A DNA stretch of 64,000 nucleotides from UBA5704 sp036380715 (lineage in GTDB: Bacteria; Acidobacteriota; Thermoanaerobaculia; Multivoradales; UBA5704), in the NCBI GenBank assembly GCA_036380715.1, contig DASVEF010000343.1, forward strand, positions 79,343 to 143,342, given 5' to 3'. The notes beneath the pieces were generated by a model that was not told where the DNA came from, searched no databases, and saw nothing but the letters and a program-made list of their open reading frames with translations. Numbering within the stretch: position 1 is the first letter of the stretch; every line of letters begins with the position of its first letter. This document shows, in pieces, positions 53,201 to 62,291 of the stretch. The translations under genes and the position numbers were made by a program.

Positions 53201-55831
53201 ATGGGCTGCTACGTGTTGGATTTCCAGGAGATCGACCAGACGCAGGTCGCGGTCGTTGGCGGCAAGGGCGCGCACCTGGGGGAGCTTTCGCGGATCGAGG
53301 GCATCCGTATGCCGGCCGGCTTTTGCGTGACGACGGACGCCTTCCAGCGGATCCTGGCGGAAGCGCCGTCGATCGACGATCAGCTCGATCGGCTGTCGCG
53401 CCTGAAGCTGGACGACCGGGAGGCGATCCGCGCGCTCAGCGCGGAGATCCGCCGGACTCTGGAAGCGATCGCCATCCCCGACGATCTGGCGGCGGCGATC
53501 ACCCGCTCGCTCGCCCGGCTCGGCGAGCGGCTCGGCGAGCAAGCCGCCTACGCCGTCCGATCCAGCGCGACGGCGGAGGACTTGCCGACGGCCTCCTTCG
53601 CGGGCCAGCAGGACACGTATCTGAACGTCGTGGGGCCGGCGGCGATCCTCCAGCACGTCAGCCGGTGCTGGGCCTCGCTCTTCACCGAGCGGGCCGTGAC
53701 CTACCGCCTGCGGAACGGCTTGGACCACCGGAAGGTCCACATGGCCGTGGTCGTGCAGCGGATGGTCTTCCCGCAGGCGGCCGGCATCCTTTTCACGGCC
53801 GACACCGTCACGGGCAACCGGAAGGTCAGCTCCGTGGAGGCCAGCTTCGGCCTCGGCGAGGCCCTGGTCTCCGGCCTGGTGAACGCGGACGTCTACAAGG
53901 TGCGGGACGGCGAGGTCGTCGCCAAGGCGGTTGCCATCAAGCAGCTTGCCATCCACGCCTCGCCGGCAGGCGGGACGCAGGAACAGGCGATCGAGCCGGA
54001 GCGGCAGGACGAGCCCGCGCTGACGGATGCGCAGGCCGTGCGGCTCGCGCAGCTCGGCCGGCGGATCGAAGCACACTTCGGCCGCCCCCAGGACATCGAA
54101 TGGTGCCTGGTCAATGACTTTCAGGAAGAGGACTTCCAGATCGTCCAGAGCCGGCCGATCACCACTCTGTTCCCGATCCCCGAGGCCGGCGACTCAGAGA
54201 ACCACGTCTACGTCTCCGTCGGTCATCAGCAGATGATGACCGACCCCATGAAGCCCCTGGGCCTCTCCGTGTGGCAGTTGACGATCCCGCGGCCCATGGC
54301 CGAGGCCGGGGGGAGGCTGTTCGTCGACGTCACCCAGATCCTGGCTTCGCCGGCGAGCCGCCCGGGCCTCCTGGCGATGCTTGGGAGGTCCGACCCGCTG
54401 ATCGGGGACGCCCTGCAGACCGTCCTCGACCGCGGCGACTTCATCCCGTCGTTCCCGGACGAGAGTCCCGCTTGGACGCCGCCCGGCGCCGGGGCTGCCT
54501 CGATCGAGACCGATCCGGCCATCGTCGCCGAGCTGATCGGGCGCAGCCAGGCGGCCATCGCCGCGGTGAAGCGCGACATCCAGACCAAGTCCGGGCCGGC
54601 GCTGCTCGACTTCATCCTGGAAGACCTCCAGGAACGGAGGCGCCAGTCCGATCCGCGGAACCTGCAGGTGGTGATGGCGGGGATGGAGGCCACGTGGTGG
54701 CTCAACGAGAAGCTGCAGGCGTGGCTCGGCGAAAAGAACGCCGCCGACACGCTTGCGCAGTCCGCCCCCCATAACGTGACGTCGGAGATGGGGCTCGCGC
54801 TCCTGGACGTCGCGGACGCGATCCGCCCGCATCCGGACGTGGTGGCGTTTCTGCAGCGCGTCGAGGACGAGGGCTTCGAGGACGGGAGCTTTCTGGACGC
54901 GCTTCCCGAGCTCGCGGGTGGGCGGGAAGCGCGAGACGCCATCCGGGCCTGGCTCGACAAGTACGGCATGCGCTGTGCCGGCGAGATCGACATCACGAGG
55001 CCGCGTTGGAGCGAACGCCCCACCACGCTCGTGCCCATGATCCTCGGCCACATCAAGAGCTTCGGGCCGGGCGAGGCCGAGCGGCGATTCGAGCGCGGGC
55101 GGCAGGAGGCCAGGGAGAAGGAACGGGAGCTGCTGGAGCGCTTGCGGGCCTTGCCGGACGGGGAGCGGAAGGCCGAAGAGACCCAGCGGATGATCGACCG
55201 GGTCCGCACCTTCACCGGATACCGGGAGTATCCGAAGTACGCCATGGTCAGCCGCTACTTCGTCTACAAGCAGGCCTTGCTCGAAGAAGCCGAGCGCCTC
55301 GTGCAGGCCCACGTGCTTCGCGACAAGGAAGACATCTTCTACCTCAGGTTCCAGGAGCTCCACGACGTCGTGCGCACGAACCAGGTGGATGACCAGCTCG
55401 TCCGCCAGCGCAAGGACGCGTTCAGGTCGTATCAGGCGCTCACGCCGCCCCGGGTGCTCACATCGGATGGCGAGGTCGTGGCCGGGTCGTACCGCCGCGA
55501 GGATTTTCCGGCTGGCGCGCTGGTCGGCTTGCCGGTTTCCGCCGGGACCGTCGAGGGGCGGGCCCGCGTCGTCCTGGACATGGCGGAGGCGGATCTCGAA
55601 CCGGGCGACATCCTGGTCACCGCCTACACGGACCCTAGCTGGACGCCCCTGTTCGTCGCGATCAAGGGCCTGGTGACGGAGGTCGGGGGCCTGATGACTC
55701 ATGGCGCGGTGATCGCACGGGAGTACGGCTTGCCGGCCGTCGTGGGGGTGGAGCATGCCACCCGGCTGATCCGGGATGGGCAGCGGATCCGCGTGCACGG
55801 AACGGACGGGTATGTCGAGATCCTGCCCTAG
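53201..55831 (+). CDS. rph: Rifampin phosphotransferase
   Basis: An 876-aa protein; GGAGG lies 7 bases before the ATG. Length and order fit RPH: an ATP-grasp domain (residues 1-320; GGKGAHLGELSRI, RSSATAEDLPTASFAGQQDT), a rifampin-binding helical domain (about 330-765), and a swivelling phosphohistidine domain whose catalytic His is in GGLMTHGAVIAREYG near residue 831. The C-terminus (VGVEHATRLIRDGQRIRVHG) is near-diagnostic of RPH over PEP synthase. It phosphorylates rifampin on the ansa chain, which abolishes binding to RNA polymerase. Control by rifamycins through the upstream RAE-like site is likely. It lies in a segment bracketed by phoD 3' copies. Confidence 0.92.
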   Translation: MGCYVLDFQEIDQTQVAVVGGKGAHLGELSRIEGIRMPAGFCVTTDAFQRILAEAPSIDDQLDRLSRLKLDDREAIRALSAEIRRTLEAIAIPDDLAAAITRSLARLGERLGEQAAYAVRSSATAEDLPTASFAGQQDTYLNVVGPAAILQHVSRCWASLFTERAVTYRLRNGLDHRKVHMAVVVQRMVFPQAAGILFTADTVTGNRKVSSVEASFGLGEALVSGLVNADVYKVRDGEVVAKAVAIKQLAIHASPAGGTQEQAIEPERQDEPALTDAQAVRLAQLGRRIEAHFGRPQDIEWCLVNDFQEEDFQIVQSRPITTLFPIPEAGDSENHVYVSVGHQQMMTDPMKPLGLSVWQLTIPRPMAEAGGRLFVDVTQILASPASRPGLLAMLGRSDPLIGDALQTVLDRGDFIPSFPDESPAWTPPGAGAASIETDPAIVAELIGRSQAAIAAVKRDIQTKSGPALLDFILEDLQERRRQSDPRNLQVVMAGMEATWWLNEKLQAWLGEKNAADTLAQSAPHNVTSEMGLALLDVADAIRPHPDVVAFLQRVEDEGFEDGSFLDALPELAGGREARDAIRAWLDKYGMRCAGEIDITRPRWSERPTTLVPMILGHIKSFGPGEAERRFERGRQEAREKERELLERLRALPDGERKAEETQRMIDRVRTFTGYREYPKYAMVSRYFVYKQALLEEAERLVQAHVLRDKEDIFYLRFQELHDVVRTNQVDDQLVRQRKDAFRSYQALTPPRVLTSDGEVVAGSYRREDFPAGALVGLPVSAGTVEGRARVVLDMAEADLEPGDILVTAYTDPSWTPLFVAIKGLVTEVGGLMTHGAVIAREYGLPAVVGVEHATRLIRDGQRIRVHGTDGYVEILP

Positions 55832-55965
55832 AGCGGGCCAGCGCGACAGAAAAATCCTGGATCTTTGGGCCCGCTTGAAACGTCGGGCGGCACCCTTCGT
55901 CTGTGGGGGCACCCCCGAGGCGTACAACGGATGCGCCCCTTGCAAGAGCAGCCCTTTCGAGGCCC
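55832..55965. other. Spacer after rph
   Basis: About 130 bases with no gene; it leads into the junction repeat and the partial phoD copy. Confidence 0.4.
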
Positions 55966-55993
55966 TTTCCAGGTGCCAGCCGATTCTCCCGGG
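55966..55993. repeat. Junction repeat, copy 2
   Basis: TTTCCAGGTGCCAGCCGATT followed by CTCCCGGG, closely matching 52192-52219. It ends 4 bases before phoD homology begins. Confidence 0.75.
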
Positions 55994-55997
55994 GCAC

Positions 55998-56516
55998 AGC
56001 TTCTGGGCGGGGCTCGCGGCGAAGTCGTTGCCGCCCGCCGCGTTCGAGCCGGTAGGCGTCGCGTTCATCACCGGCTCCGTCTCCGCGCCCGGTCTTGTGG
56101 AAGCCTACGAGCATCGCTTCCCCAAGGATCACCCGCTGCGCGCCCTTTACATGTCCGAGGCCGGCGGAAAGAAGCAGCCTATGGTGGACCTGCTGCTGCA
56201 CCACGGCGTGCGCGCCTGCCTGGAGTACCAGGAGAGCGGGGATGCCGAGCGCGCGCGGAGCGCGTCGAACCCGGACCTGGCGCCGCACCTGTCCTTCCTC
56301 GACATGGGCGGCCACGGCTATGCCGTGTTGCACCTGACGGCCGACGCCGTCGAATGCGAGTTCGTGTGCATCCCGCGGCCGCTCGAACGCAGCCCGGGCG
56401 CGGACGGAGGGCCGCTCCGCTACCGCGTCGTCCACCGCGTGCCCATGTGGCGCCCGGGCGAGCGGCCACGCCTCGAGCAGCGCATCCTCGAAGGCGATCC
56501 CGGGCTCGCGCTTTGA
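55998..56516 (+). pseudogene. 3' fragment of phoD (copy 2)
   Basis: From GCACAGCTTCTGGGCGGGGC onward this DNA repeats 51230-51749 to the stop, about 520 bases with only scattered substitutions. It begins inside the HSFWAG motif and ends in the same DPGLAL. The upstream 500 codons are absent, so it cannot make a phosphatase, although the frame stays open and extends backward to 55776 through unrelated sequence. Confidence 0.92.
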
Positions 56517-56623
56517 AGCGCGGCTTTCCTTTCGAGGGGCTTCTTTCGAGGGGACAGCCGATTGTCCTAGTCCTGGCCGCCGAGGGCCAGCCTCTTCGCA
56601 GGACAGTCAGCCTGGATGATGTT

Positions 56624-59600
56624 TCATAGCATCTGAACACCTCGAAAGGCTTCGGCTTGCTCCAGCGCAGCACTACGGCGATCACCGAGGTCAATCAGCG
56701 CATCGAGCACCCTGAGTAGCGCCTGCGCTTGGTTGGCGCGAAGTGGGAAGTTGGCGTCGGCAAGACGCTGAACTGTCGCCGCGATGCGGGCTGGCAGCCT
56801 AGTTCCCGCCCAGCCACCCTTGGCTTTGAAGAGAGAGCCTAGAGCAGAGTTCGCCTGAGTGGCAAACGCATCAAGAGGATAGGCGATGCCCGCCCTTTCA
56901 CAGAGAGTCAAGAACGTTTGCATGACATAGGACGACCAGCCGATGGCAGTGACAAGCCGGGTCACGATCGGCATAATCATGCTGATCTGCGACCAGTCGC
57001 CATTAGCAAAACGAGTGGCGCCCGGAGCCTCTTTCTCGATAGGCACGAAGAGCAGCGCCCGGATTAACTTGGGTAAATCGTACTCGTGCACTTGACCGGC
57101 CTGGTAGCTATTCGGATCGAAGGCACGGTCGCGAATGACGCGCTCAACGCAGTCGTTCAGCAAATCGAAGGTGTTTGCCGGAACGGTCGGCGCGTCAAGG
57201 ACGTGCCGCGACACCGTCATATCAGCAAATCCGGCAAGTACGGCCAAGCCTTCCTCATCCTCTGTCAGGAAGGGAGCCAGAAATTCTTTGCGCACGTACT
57301 CCGTCTCGAAGAATGGTGCGGCCCGTGCGAGCAAGTCGCCTAGTACTCGATTCCATTCGATCAACGAAGGGCGGTCAGTATTCGATCTCCGCTTGTGTCT
57401 TTCCTTGAGCCACGAGGGCATAAGCCGTTCCGCCGTCCACGCCGCAAGCTGCTCGAGGCTTACCGCTACCATCGGCTTGTAGAGGCTTGATTGGCACCAC
57501 GCTTCGATAGGGAAGAGCCGGAATACTTTCGCCGCAAACGCTGCGTTAAACGACGGTTTGGCATCACCCCACCCGGCCTCGTCTTCGGACCGGCCGTAGC
57601 GTCTCTGTTCTTGTGCCTTGACCCACGCTGGCGGCACAGATGTCAGCGGCCCATCACTCGTCTGGTGCAAGCGCTCGAGTGCGCGGGCGAGACTTTGCAT
57701 TCGCGCGTCTAGGGCGACCGTATCGTCGCGAGCGCTGTTCCTCTCGACTCGGTAGTAGAGCGCGAGGTCCATGGCGAGTTGGGCGGCGACCCAGCGCACG
57801 TGCTCGTCCGAATCCATGAAGAGCCCCGTGAACGCAAACTGGGCCACGCCCTCTACTGGGTGGCAGGTTAGCTCGAACAGCCGTCGCACGGAGTCCTTGC
57901 GCGGCGAGCTTGATCGGCGGTCATGCACTAAGGCGATGATAAGGTGATTGGCGGGATGCCAAGGTATCTTGGAGCCGTGGAAGGTATCCTTCGGCTCTCT
58001 CATAGCCGCAACACGCCCCATCACATCCCATGCCCAATCGTAGCCTGGTCCGGCGGGGGAGCCGAAGCGAATGACAACCGCGGCAACCGCGGAAATCATC
58101 GCCTGTGCTGAGTGTGCCTCCGCGTTACTTCGCACGGCAAGAATAGTATTGTTATCCCGGGCTTGAGCGAAGGCCAAGGCGTCGGCCAGACTTATGTCCT
58201 CCACAAGCACATTAGACTCAAACGACTTCGTCGCCCAGGTGATGACGCTATACTCCTGCTGTAAAGTAGTGCTCTCCTCAAGGCGCTTTTCTTGTGCAGG
58301 CGTCAGCGGCTTTGGTGGCTCATAGGCAATCATGACCTCTTCAGTCTTGGCTCGATACTTACGATAGTTCTGGATGTCGCCAAGGCCCGCCCAGCTCTCC
58401 GCCGCTTCTCTCAGCGATACCGTGACGCCGGGAATGGAGCGCGCTTCTTCAACTTCGTAAGGCAGTTCATCCGGAAAACGCGCCAGCGCTTCCTTGAAAC
58501 GCTGGCGCAGATTCTCATTCTCAGTTAACGCGAACCGCATGGCGAGCTCACGAATCTCGCGCTTACGGCTCTGTCGCGAGTCAAGAAACTTCTTGGCTTC
58601 CGCTTTGCCACCAAGAAGGCGCGGAAGGGCGTCGAAGCCTAGGACGGAGCCTACGAGATCGATGTCTCGCATTGGTTCCTGAGCCTTGCGGGCAATGTCG
58701 TGGTGCCAAAGACGCTGACAAGTCACGATAGGAAATATCGTTTCGGACACATCGTAGGTCTCAAGCGCCAGAACCAGCGCAAGCCCCAAGACGGCATAGC
58801 ATGAATTCCCTTCGACCACGGTCCGGACGACCTCGTCCGTCGGTCGGCCACCCTCTAGCTGCTTAAAGGCCCAGTAGCTAAGCGCAAGGAAGGCGCATTC
58901 CAGTACGTTGGGCGCGTTGTCCATGAACCAGATGTAAACAGGCCAGTCGCCCCAGAATTCCTGTCTCCCCCAGGGAAAATCAAGAACCACAGGAATTGGC
59001 GTCCCCATGCGATCGCTGTTGAGAAGCTGAGCCTGATGCCAGCCTTGAGTCGCATGGTTGATGAGATCACGTACCAACCCTAGCGCAACCTCTGGTCTCT
59101 TGGCAAAGAGGCTGGCGAACGGCTCGTGAAGGGGTGACGCCGGGTAGTAGTAGTTATGGAATCGATTGATCCCAATCTCATCGAGATCAATGGTGTCGTG
59201 CCTGATCGGAAAGGATACGTACTGGAGAGCGCGTTTCTGCTCTTCCGTCCGCTCCCCCTCCGGAATGGCTCGAAGGCGCTTTAGCCGTTTGGTGTATTCC
59301 CGGTATTCACGCTCTTCACGCTCTAACCGGTCCCGAGGCAGCTCTTCCATCAACTCCGCCTTCGCGACAGCGACCACCGCCTCGGGAGCCACATCCGCCA
59401 TAGTCGGCGTAAATCCCATCAGGTCACTGTAGGCCTCGCCGCGCATACGCTTGTTAGTTACCGCGCGTTCGAAAAGCGCGATTGCAGGCGCGGGATAGGA
59501 GCGCGCCGAGCGCATAATCATCATTCGCAAAGCGGTGGCGAGGCTGGACCGTGCCTCACTACCGAGCGTAGCCCACCTACCAAGCTCTAAGCTAAAATCT

Positions 59601-61957
59601 TGGCGATACTCGACACTCTCCAGCTCGATCAACCAGCTGGCGCACAGATCGATAACAGCCGTCGAACGTGGATTCTTGAGATCGGCGAACACATTCTGCC
59701 AAACGCCGAAGACTTCGAGGACGTGCGGCAGCAGGCGGACGGGCAGGCTCGGGGCCAGAGGAAGTAACCAGTCCAAGAGCCGCCCCCAGCTCTCGAAGTC
59801 TGAAGGCCAGCCGAGCAAATCCGCCATGCTGACGCGGTCTAAGTCTTCCACGGCGTTCGTGGCTGTCTGGAGTATTATCGGGCTCGGGATCGTGTGCTGA
59901 GCCTGAAACCAGACAAGTAGCTTCTCAAGGAGCGCGAAGTCGTTCTCAGCGAGGAGCGCCTGAAACTCCTGGTGTCCTTGTACAAAGGCGGGCGTAAAGG
60001 GTGGAGCCGTAAGCCACTCGCGCCGCCACTGCGGACGGAGCGGCTTGCCTTCGAGGTCCCGGTAGCCTTCCGACCACTTGCCCTGCGAAGCGATCGCGCT
60101 TTGTGCGAGCAATCCAACCACGCGGCCGAGAAGCGGCGGCTCACCCGCGTCGGTCAGACCGCGCGTCCAGTTGTCGCCAAGCTCAATGAGCTGCCGGAAG
60201 AACACCCACTCAAAGAAGATGTCGTGCGTAAATGAGTACGACGCGCCGCCATCATGATCGCGGATAACAAAGTCAGTCTTCAACCCCGCCACTTGCTCAA
60301 AGGTGGCGTCTTTGAGCATCCGAGCCGGAATGTTCTTGCCGAGATTACGCACTCCCTTTTTGGCCAAATCCAGCAGTGCCCGTTGCCGTTGCGGCACAGT
60401 TTCCTTCGGCGCGTCATGGCCGGCGCGAGCCCACCAAGCCGAAATGAGATCGACTTCGGTCTGGGGTGTTGCCGAATCGTCAGGAAAGCTCCGTGCGAGC
60501 ACGGCTGCGAAAAACGGACGCCGGGCGATTTCGGTCACAGCCATTGGGCCGAACAGTAGCCGCCTTAAGTTGCGCTTTTCCTCCGCAAGGGCCTTAGCTT
60601 CCTCATCCGAGAAGCCGCCAATCGAAACATCGCCGATGCCGGTTCCCCGATAGAAGCTTGCCGGGAACCACGCGCGATAAGCCTCAAGCCCCTGATCGCG
60701 TGAGCTCGCCAGAACCTTCCAATTAGAGAGATGTTCGTTTTCTTCAATCGCTCGGAGGAGGTCGGTGAGGATCCCCTTCTGATCCGGCCTGACGCGGTCA
60801 ATGCCGTCGATGAAAAGGATCGGTGTTCCCGTGGCGCCAATCTCGGTCAGGAGGTCTGCAACTATACGGTGCTGGAGGCCGAGCGCTGTCGCGAAGGTCA
60901 GCCAGCTATCTCCCGTGAGACGGTCCGATTTTAGGAACAGAATTGGCCCATTGGTTGCATCAACGGTGGCGATACGTTTGAGCAACGCTGACTTCCCGCA
61001 TCCGGGAAGACCGCTGAGGTTGACGAGGCGGTACTCGGCGAGACGATTCCTGATGTTCTTTTCCAGAAGAGGGCGTTCGACGCGAAAGCCCGCAATCTCG
61101 TCCGATACGTCTGCCAGTCCGGCGAGGCAGAATGACTGAAGGATATCAATATCACGCCGGTAGTTTGGAGCGACCTTGAGCCGTACGGCACCGCGAAACT
61201 CGGCCAGCAGTGTTTGCCGCGTCCACTTCCGGGCGGTGCCCGCGGCATCGCGCGCAATTCGGCACAGGCGGTCGAAGAGCAGTAAGTCCAAGCCGTCTTC
61301 GTTAACCGCAACAAGCTCCTGGAGGCGGTTAATTAACTCCGCTCGTAGGATGCCGCCTTCGGTCAATCCATTGAGATTAAGGGCAACAAATTGGGAATAG
61401 AACCTTCGCTCGTCATCGGGTGATTGGACTCCGATTAGCGGTGCCAATTTGTCACGAAGAGCCCGCTCATCAGCCGCGGCGCCGCCGCCCAGGGCGAAGC
61501 GCCGGGCGAAGTGCTCACCAGAAGGGCTACTTTTTGCCCAGTCGATCAGGCGGTTCAGCGTTCGTAACGGTCCAACAGCAACGTTTTCGACGACAAAGCA
61601 ATAGGCATCAAGATCGACGTCAAAGGCATCGGTCTCGCGGGTGGCGACGGCGCGTGAGAGGATATCGCGGAAGTCGTTGTTGGTCGATGCGGCGCTAATG
61701 GTGATCTTGGTCTTAGCCTGAAGGCTTAACCTCCGCTGTGAACCATTGTCATCAAGCTCGACGATGATGTCATCCATTGGGTGGCCGTGCCCTGCTTGCT
61801 GGACCGCCACTGTTTTCACGATGCCGCTCAAACCCGCAGCGCGCTCCTCCCGCAAGAGGGCGGCGAGATAATAAGCAACTACCGTATCTTCGTAGGTAAA
61901 GCCCTCCCCGCCTGTAAGCTCAGTCGAAGTGGCCTGTTGTATTTCTTTCTTACTCAT
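56624..61957 (-). CDS. STAND NTPase with N-terminal nuclease-like domain, candidate antiphage sensor
   Basis: A 1777-aa protein. Residues about 15-130 look like a Cap4/DUF4297-type nuclease: a GxGFxYEDxVxAYY opening and DDIIVEL ... LSLQAKTKI, giving the D...QxK active-site pattern. Residues about 290-480 form a STAND ATPase with Walker A GLPGCGKS near 318, Walker B ILFIDGIDRV near 377 and sensor LASSRD. The remaining ~1200 residues are helical and probably a ligand-sensing repeat region. This layout is that of Avs-like defence proteins that recognise a phage protein and unleash the nuclease (inference). Codon use is less GC-biased than neighbours. It lies between phoD copies 2 and 3. No clear ribosome site. 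Confidence 0.75.
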   Translation of the reverse strand: MSKKEIQQATSTELTGGEGFTYEDTVVAYYLAALLREERAAGLSGIVKTVAVQQAGHGHPMDDIIVELDDNGSQRRLSLQAKTKITISAASTNNDFRDILSRAVATRETDAFDVDLDAYCFVVENVAVGPLRTLNRLIDWAKSSPSGEHFARRFALGGGAAADERALRDKLAPLIGVQSPDDERRFYSQFVALNLNGLTEGGILRAELINRLQELVAVNEDGLDLLLFDRLCRIARDAAGTARKWTRQTLLAEFRGAVRLKVAPNYRRDIDILQSFCLAGLADVSDEIAGFRVERPLLEKNIRNRLAEYRLVNLSGLPGCGKSALLKRIATVDATNGPILFLKSDRLTGDSWLTFATALGLQHRIVADLLTEIGATGTPILFIDGIDRVRPDQKGILTDLLRAIEENEHLSNWKVLASSRDQGLEAYRAWFPASFYRGTGIGDVSIGGFSDEEAKALAEEKRNLRRLLFGPMAVTEIARRPFFAAVLARSFPDDSATPQTEVDLISAWWARAGHDAPKETVPQRQRALLDLAKKGVRNLGKNIPARMLKDATFEQVAGLKTDFVIRDHDGGASYSFTHDIFFEWVFFRQLIELGDNWTRGLTDAGEPPLLGRVVGLLAQSAIASQGKWSEGYRDLEGKPLRPQWRREWLTAPPFTPAFVQGHQEFQALLAENDFALLEKLLVWFQAQHTIPSPIILQTATNAVEDLDRVSMADLLGWPSDFESWGRLLDWLLPLAPSLPVRLLPHVLEVFGVWQNVFADLKNPRSTAVIDLCASWLIELESVEYRQDFSLELGRWATLGSEARSSLATALRMMIMRSARSYPAPAIALFERAVTNKRMRGEAYSDLMGFTPTMADVAPEAVVAVAKAELMEELPRDRLEREEREYREYTKRLKRLRAIPEGERTEEQKRALQYVSFPIRHDTIDLDEIGINRFHNYYYPASPLHEPFASLFAKRPEVALGLVRDLINHATQGWHQAQLLNSDRMGTPIPVVLDFPWGRQEFWGDWPVYIWFMDNAPNVLECAFLALSYWAFKQLEGGRPTDEVVRTVVEGNSCYAVLGLALVLALETYDVSETIFPIVTCQRLWHHDIARKAQEPMRDIDLVGSVLGFDALPRLLGGKAEAKKFLDSRQSRKREIRELAMRFALTENENLRQRFKEALARFPDELPYEVEEARSIPGVTVSLREAAESWAGLGDIQNYRKYRAKTEEVMIAYEPPKPLTPAQEKRLEESTTLQQEYSVITWATKSFESNVLVEDISLADALAFAQARDNNTILAVRSNAEAHSAQAMISAVAAVVIRFGSPAGPGYDWAWDVMGRVAAMREPKDTFHGSKIPWHPANHLIIALVHDRRSSSPRKDSVRRLFELTCHPVEGVAQFAFTGLFMDSDEHVRWVAAQLAMDLALYYRVERNSARDDTVALDARMQSLARALERLHQTSDGPLTSVPPAWVKAQEQRRYGRSEDEAGWGDAKPSFNAAFAAKVFRLFPIEAWCQSSLYKPMVAVSLEQLAAWTAERLMPSWLKERHKRRSNTDRPSLIEWNRVLGDLLARAAPFFETEYVRKEFLAPFLTEDEEGLAVLAGFADMTVSRHVLDAPTVPANTFDLLNDCVERVIRDRAFDPNSYQAGQVHEYDLPKLIRALLFVPIEKEAPGATRFANGDWSQISMIMPIVTRLVTAIGWSSYVMQTFLTLCERAGIAYPLDAFATQANSALGSLFKAKGGWAGTRLPARIAATVQRLADANFPLRANQAQALLRVLDALIDLGDRRSAALEQAEAFRGVQML

Positions 61958-62189
61958 GGTGGGTCAGACGTCCGCTCGATCGACTCACGGCTACCTCTCT
62001 CTTCCGCAGTCGATGATGTTGTTCGGGAACGCCCCAACGTCCTGCACGCTTCACCCTCGGATGGCGAAGCCTGCCGCCGGTAGAAGCGAGGATTCGCCTC
62101 GTTTACGCCCTATATTCTCACAGGGGGGCATGTTGTCACAATGCCTTGTTCTGGGCCATGGGCAGAGGACGGGCGAGGACGAGGCGCCC
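61958..62189. other. Upstream region of the STAND NTPase
   Basis: No gene supported. It should contain the NTPase promoter. A loose GGCGAAGCC...ATTCGCC inverted repeat at about 62058-62099 resembles one at 28274-28310. Confidence 0.4.
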
Positions 62190-62210
62190 TTTCGAGGTGC
62201 CAGCCGATTC
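62190..62210. repeat. Junction repeat, copy 3
   Basis: TTTCGAGGTGCCAGCCGATTC, matching the copies at 52192 and 55966, and again directly followed by a phoD 3' fragment. Confidence 0.75.
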
Positions 62211-62211
62211 G

Positions 62212-62278
62212 CGGCCCGGGCGAGCGGCCACGCCTCGAGCGCCGCATCCTCGAAGGCGATCCCGGGCTCGCGTTTTGA
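62212..62278 (+). pseudogene. 3' fragment of phoD (copy 3)
   Basis: About 65 bases from CCCGGGCGAGCGGCC through the stop codon repeat the end of phoD (51686-51749) and of copy 2 (56453-56516). It encodes only the last 20 or so residues. It lies 14 bases from the end of the convergent MFS transporter gene. Confidence 0.88.
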
Positions 62279-62291
62279 TTGAAACGAAACC

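Noticed and set aside
53201..55831. Phosphoenolpyruvate synthase
   Set aside because: Domain order places the phosphohistidine domain at the extreme C-terminus with no PEP-binding TIM barrel after it, which is the RPH layout.
55776..56516. 246-codon frame as a second functional phosphatase
   Set aside because: It contains only the last quarter of phoD, preceded by unrelated sequence, so the catalytic core is missing.
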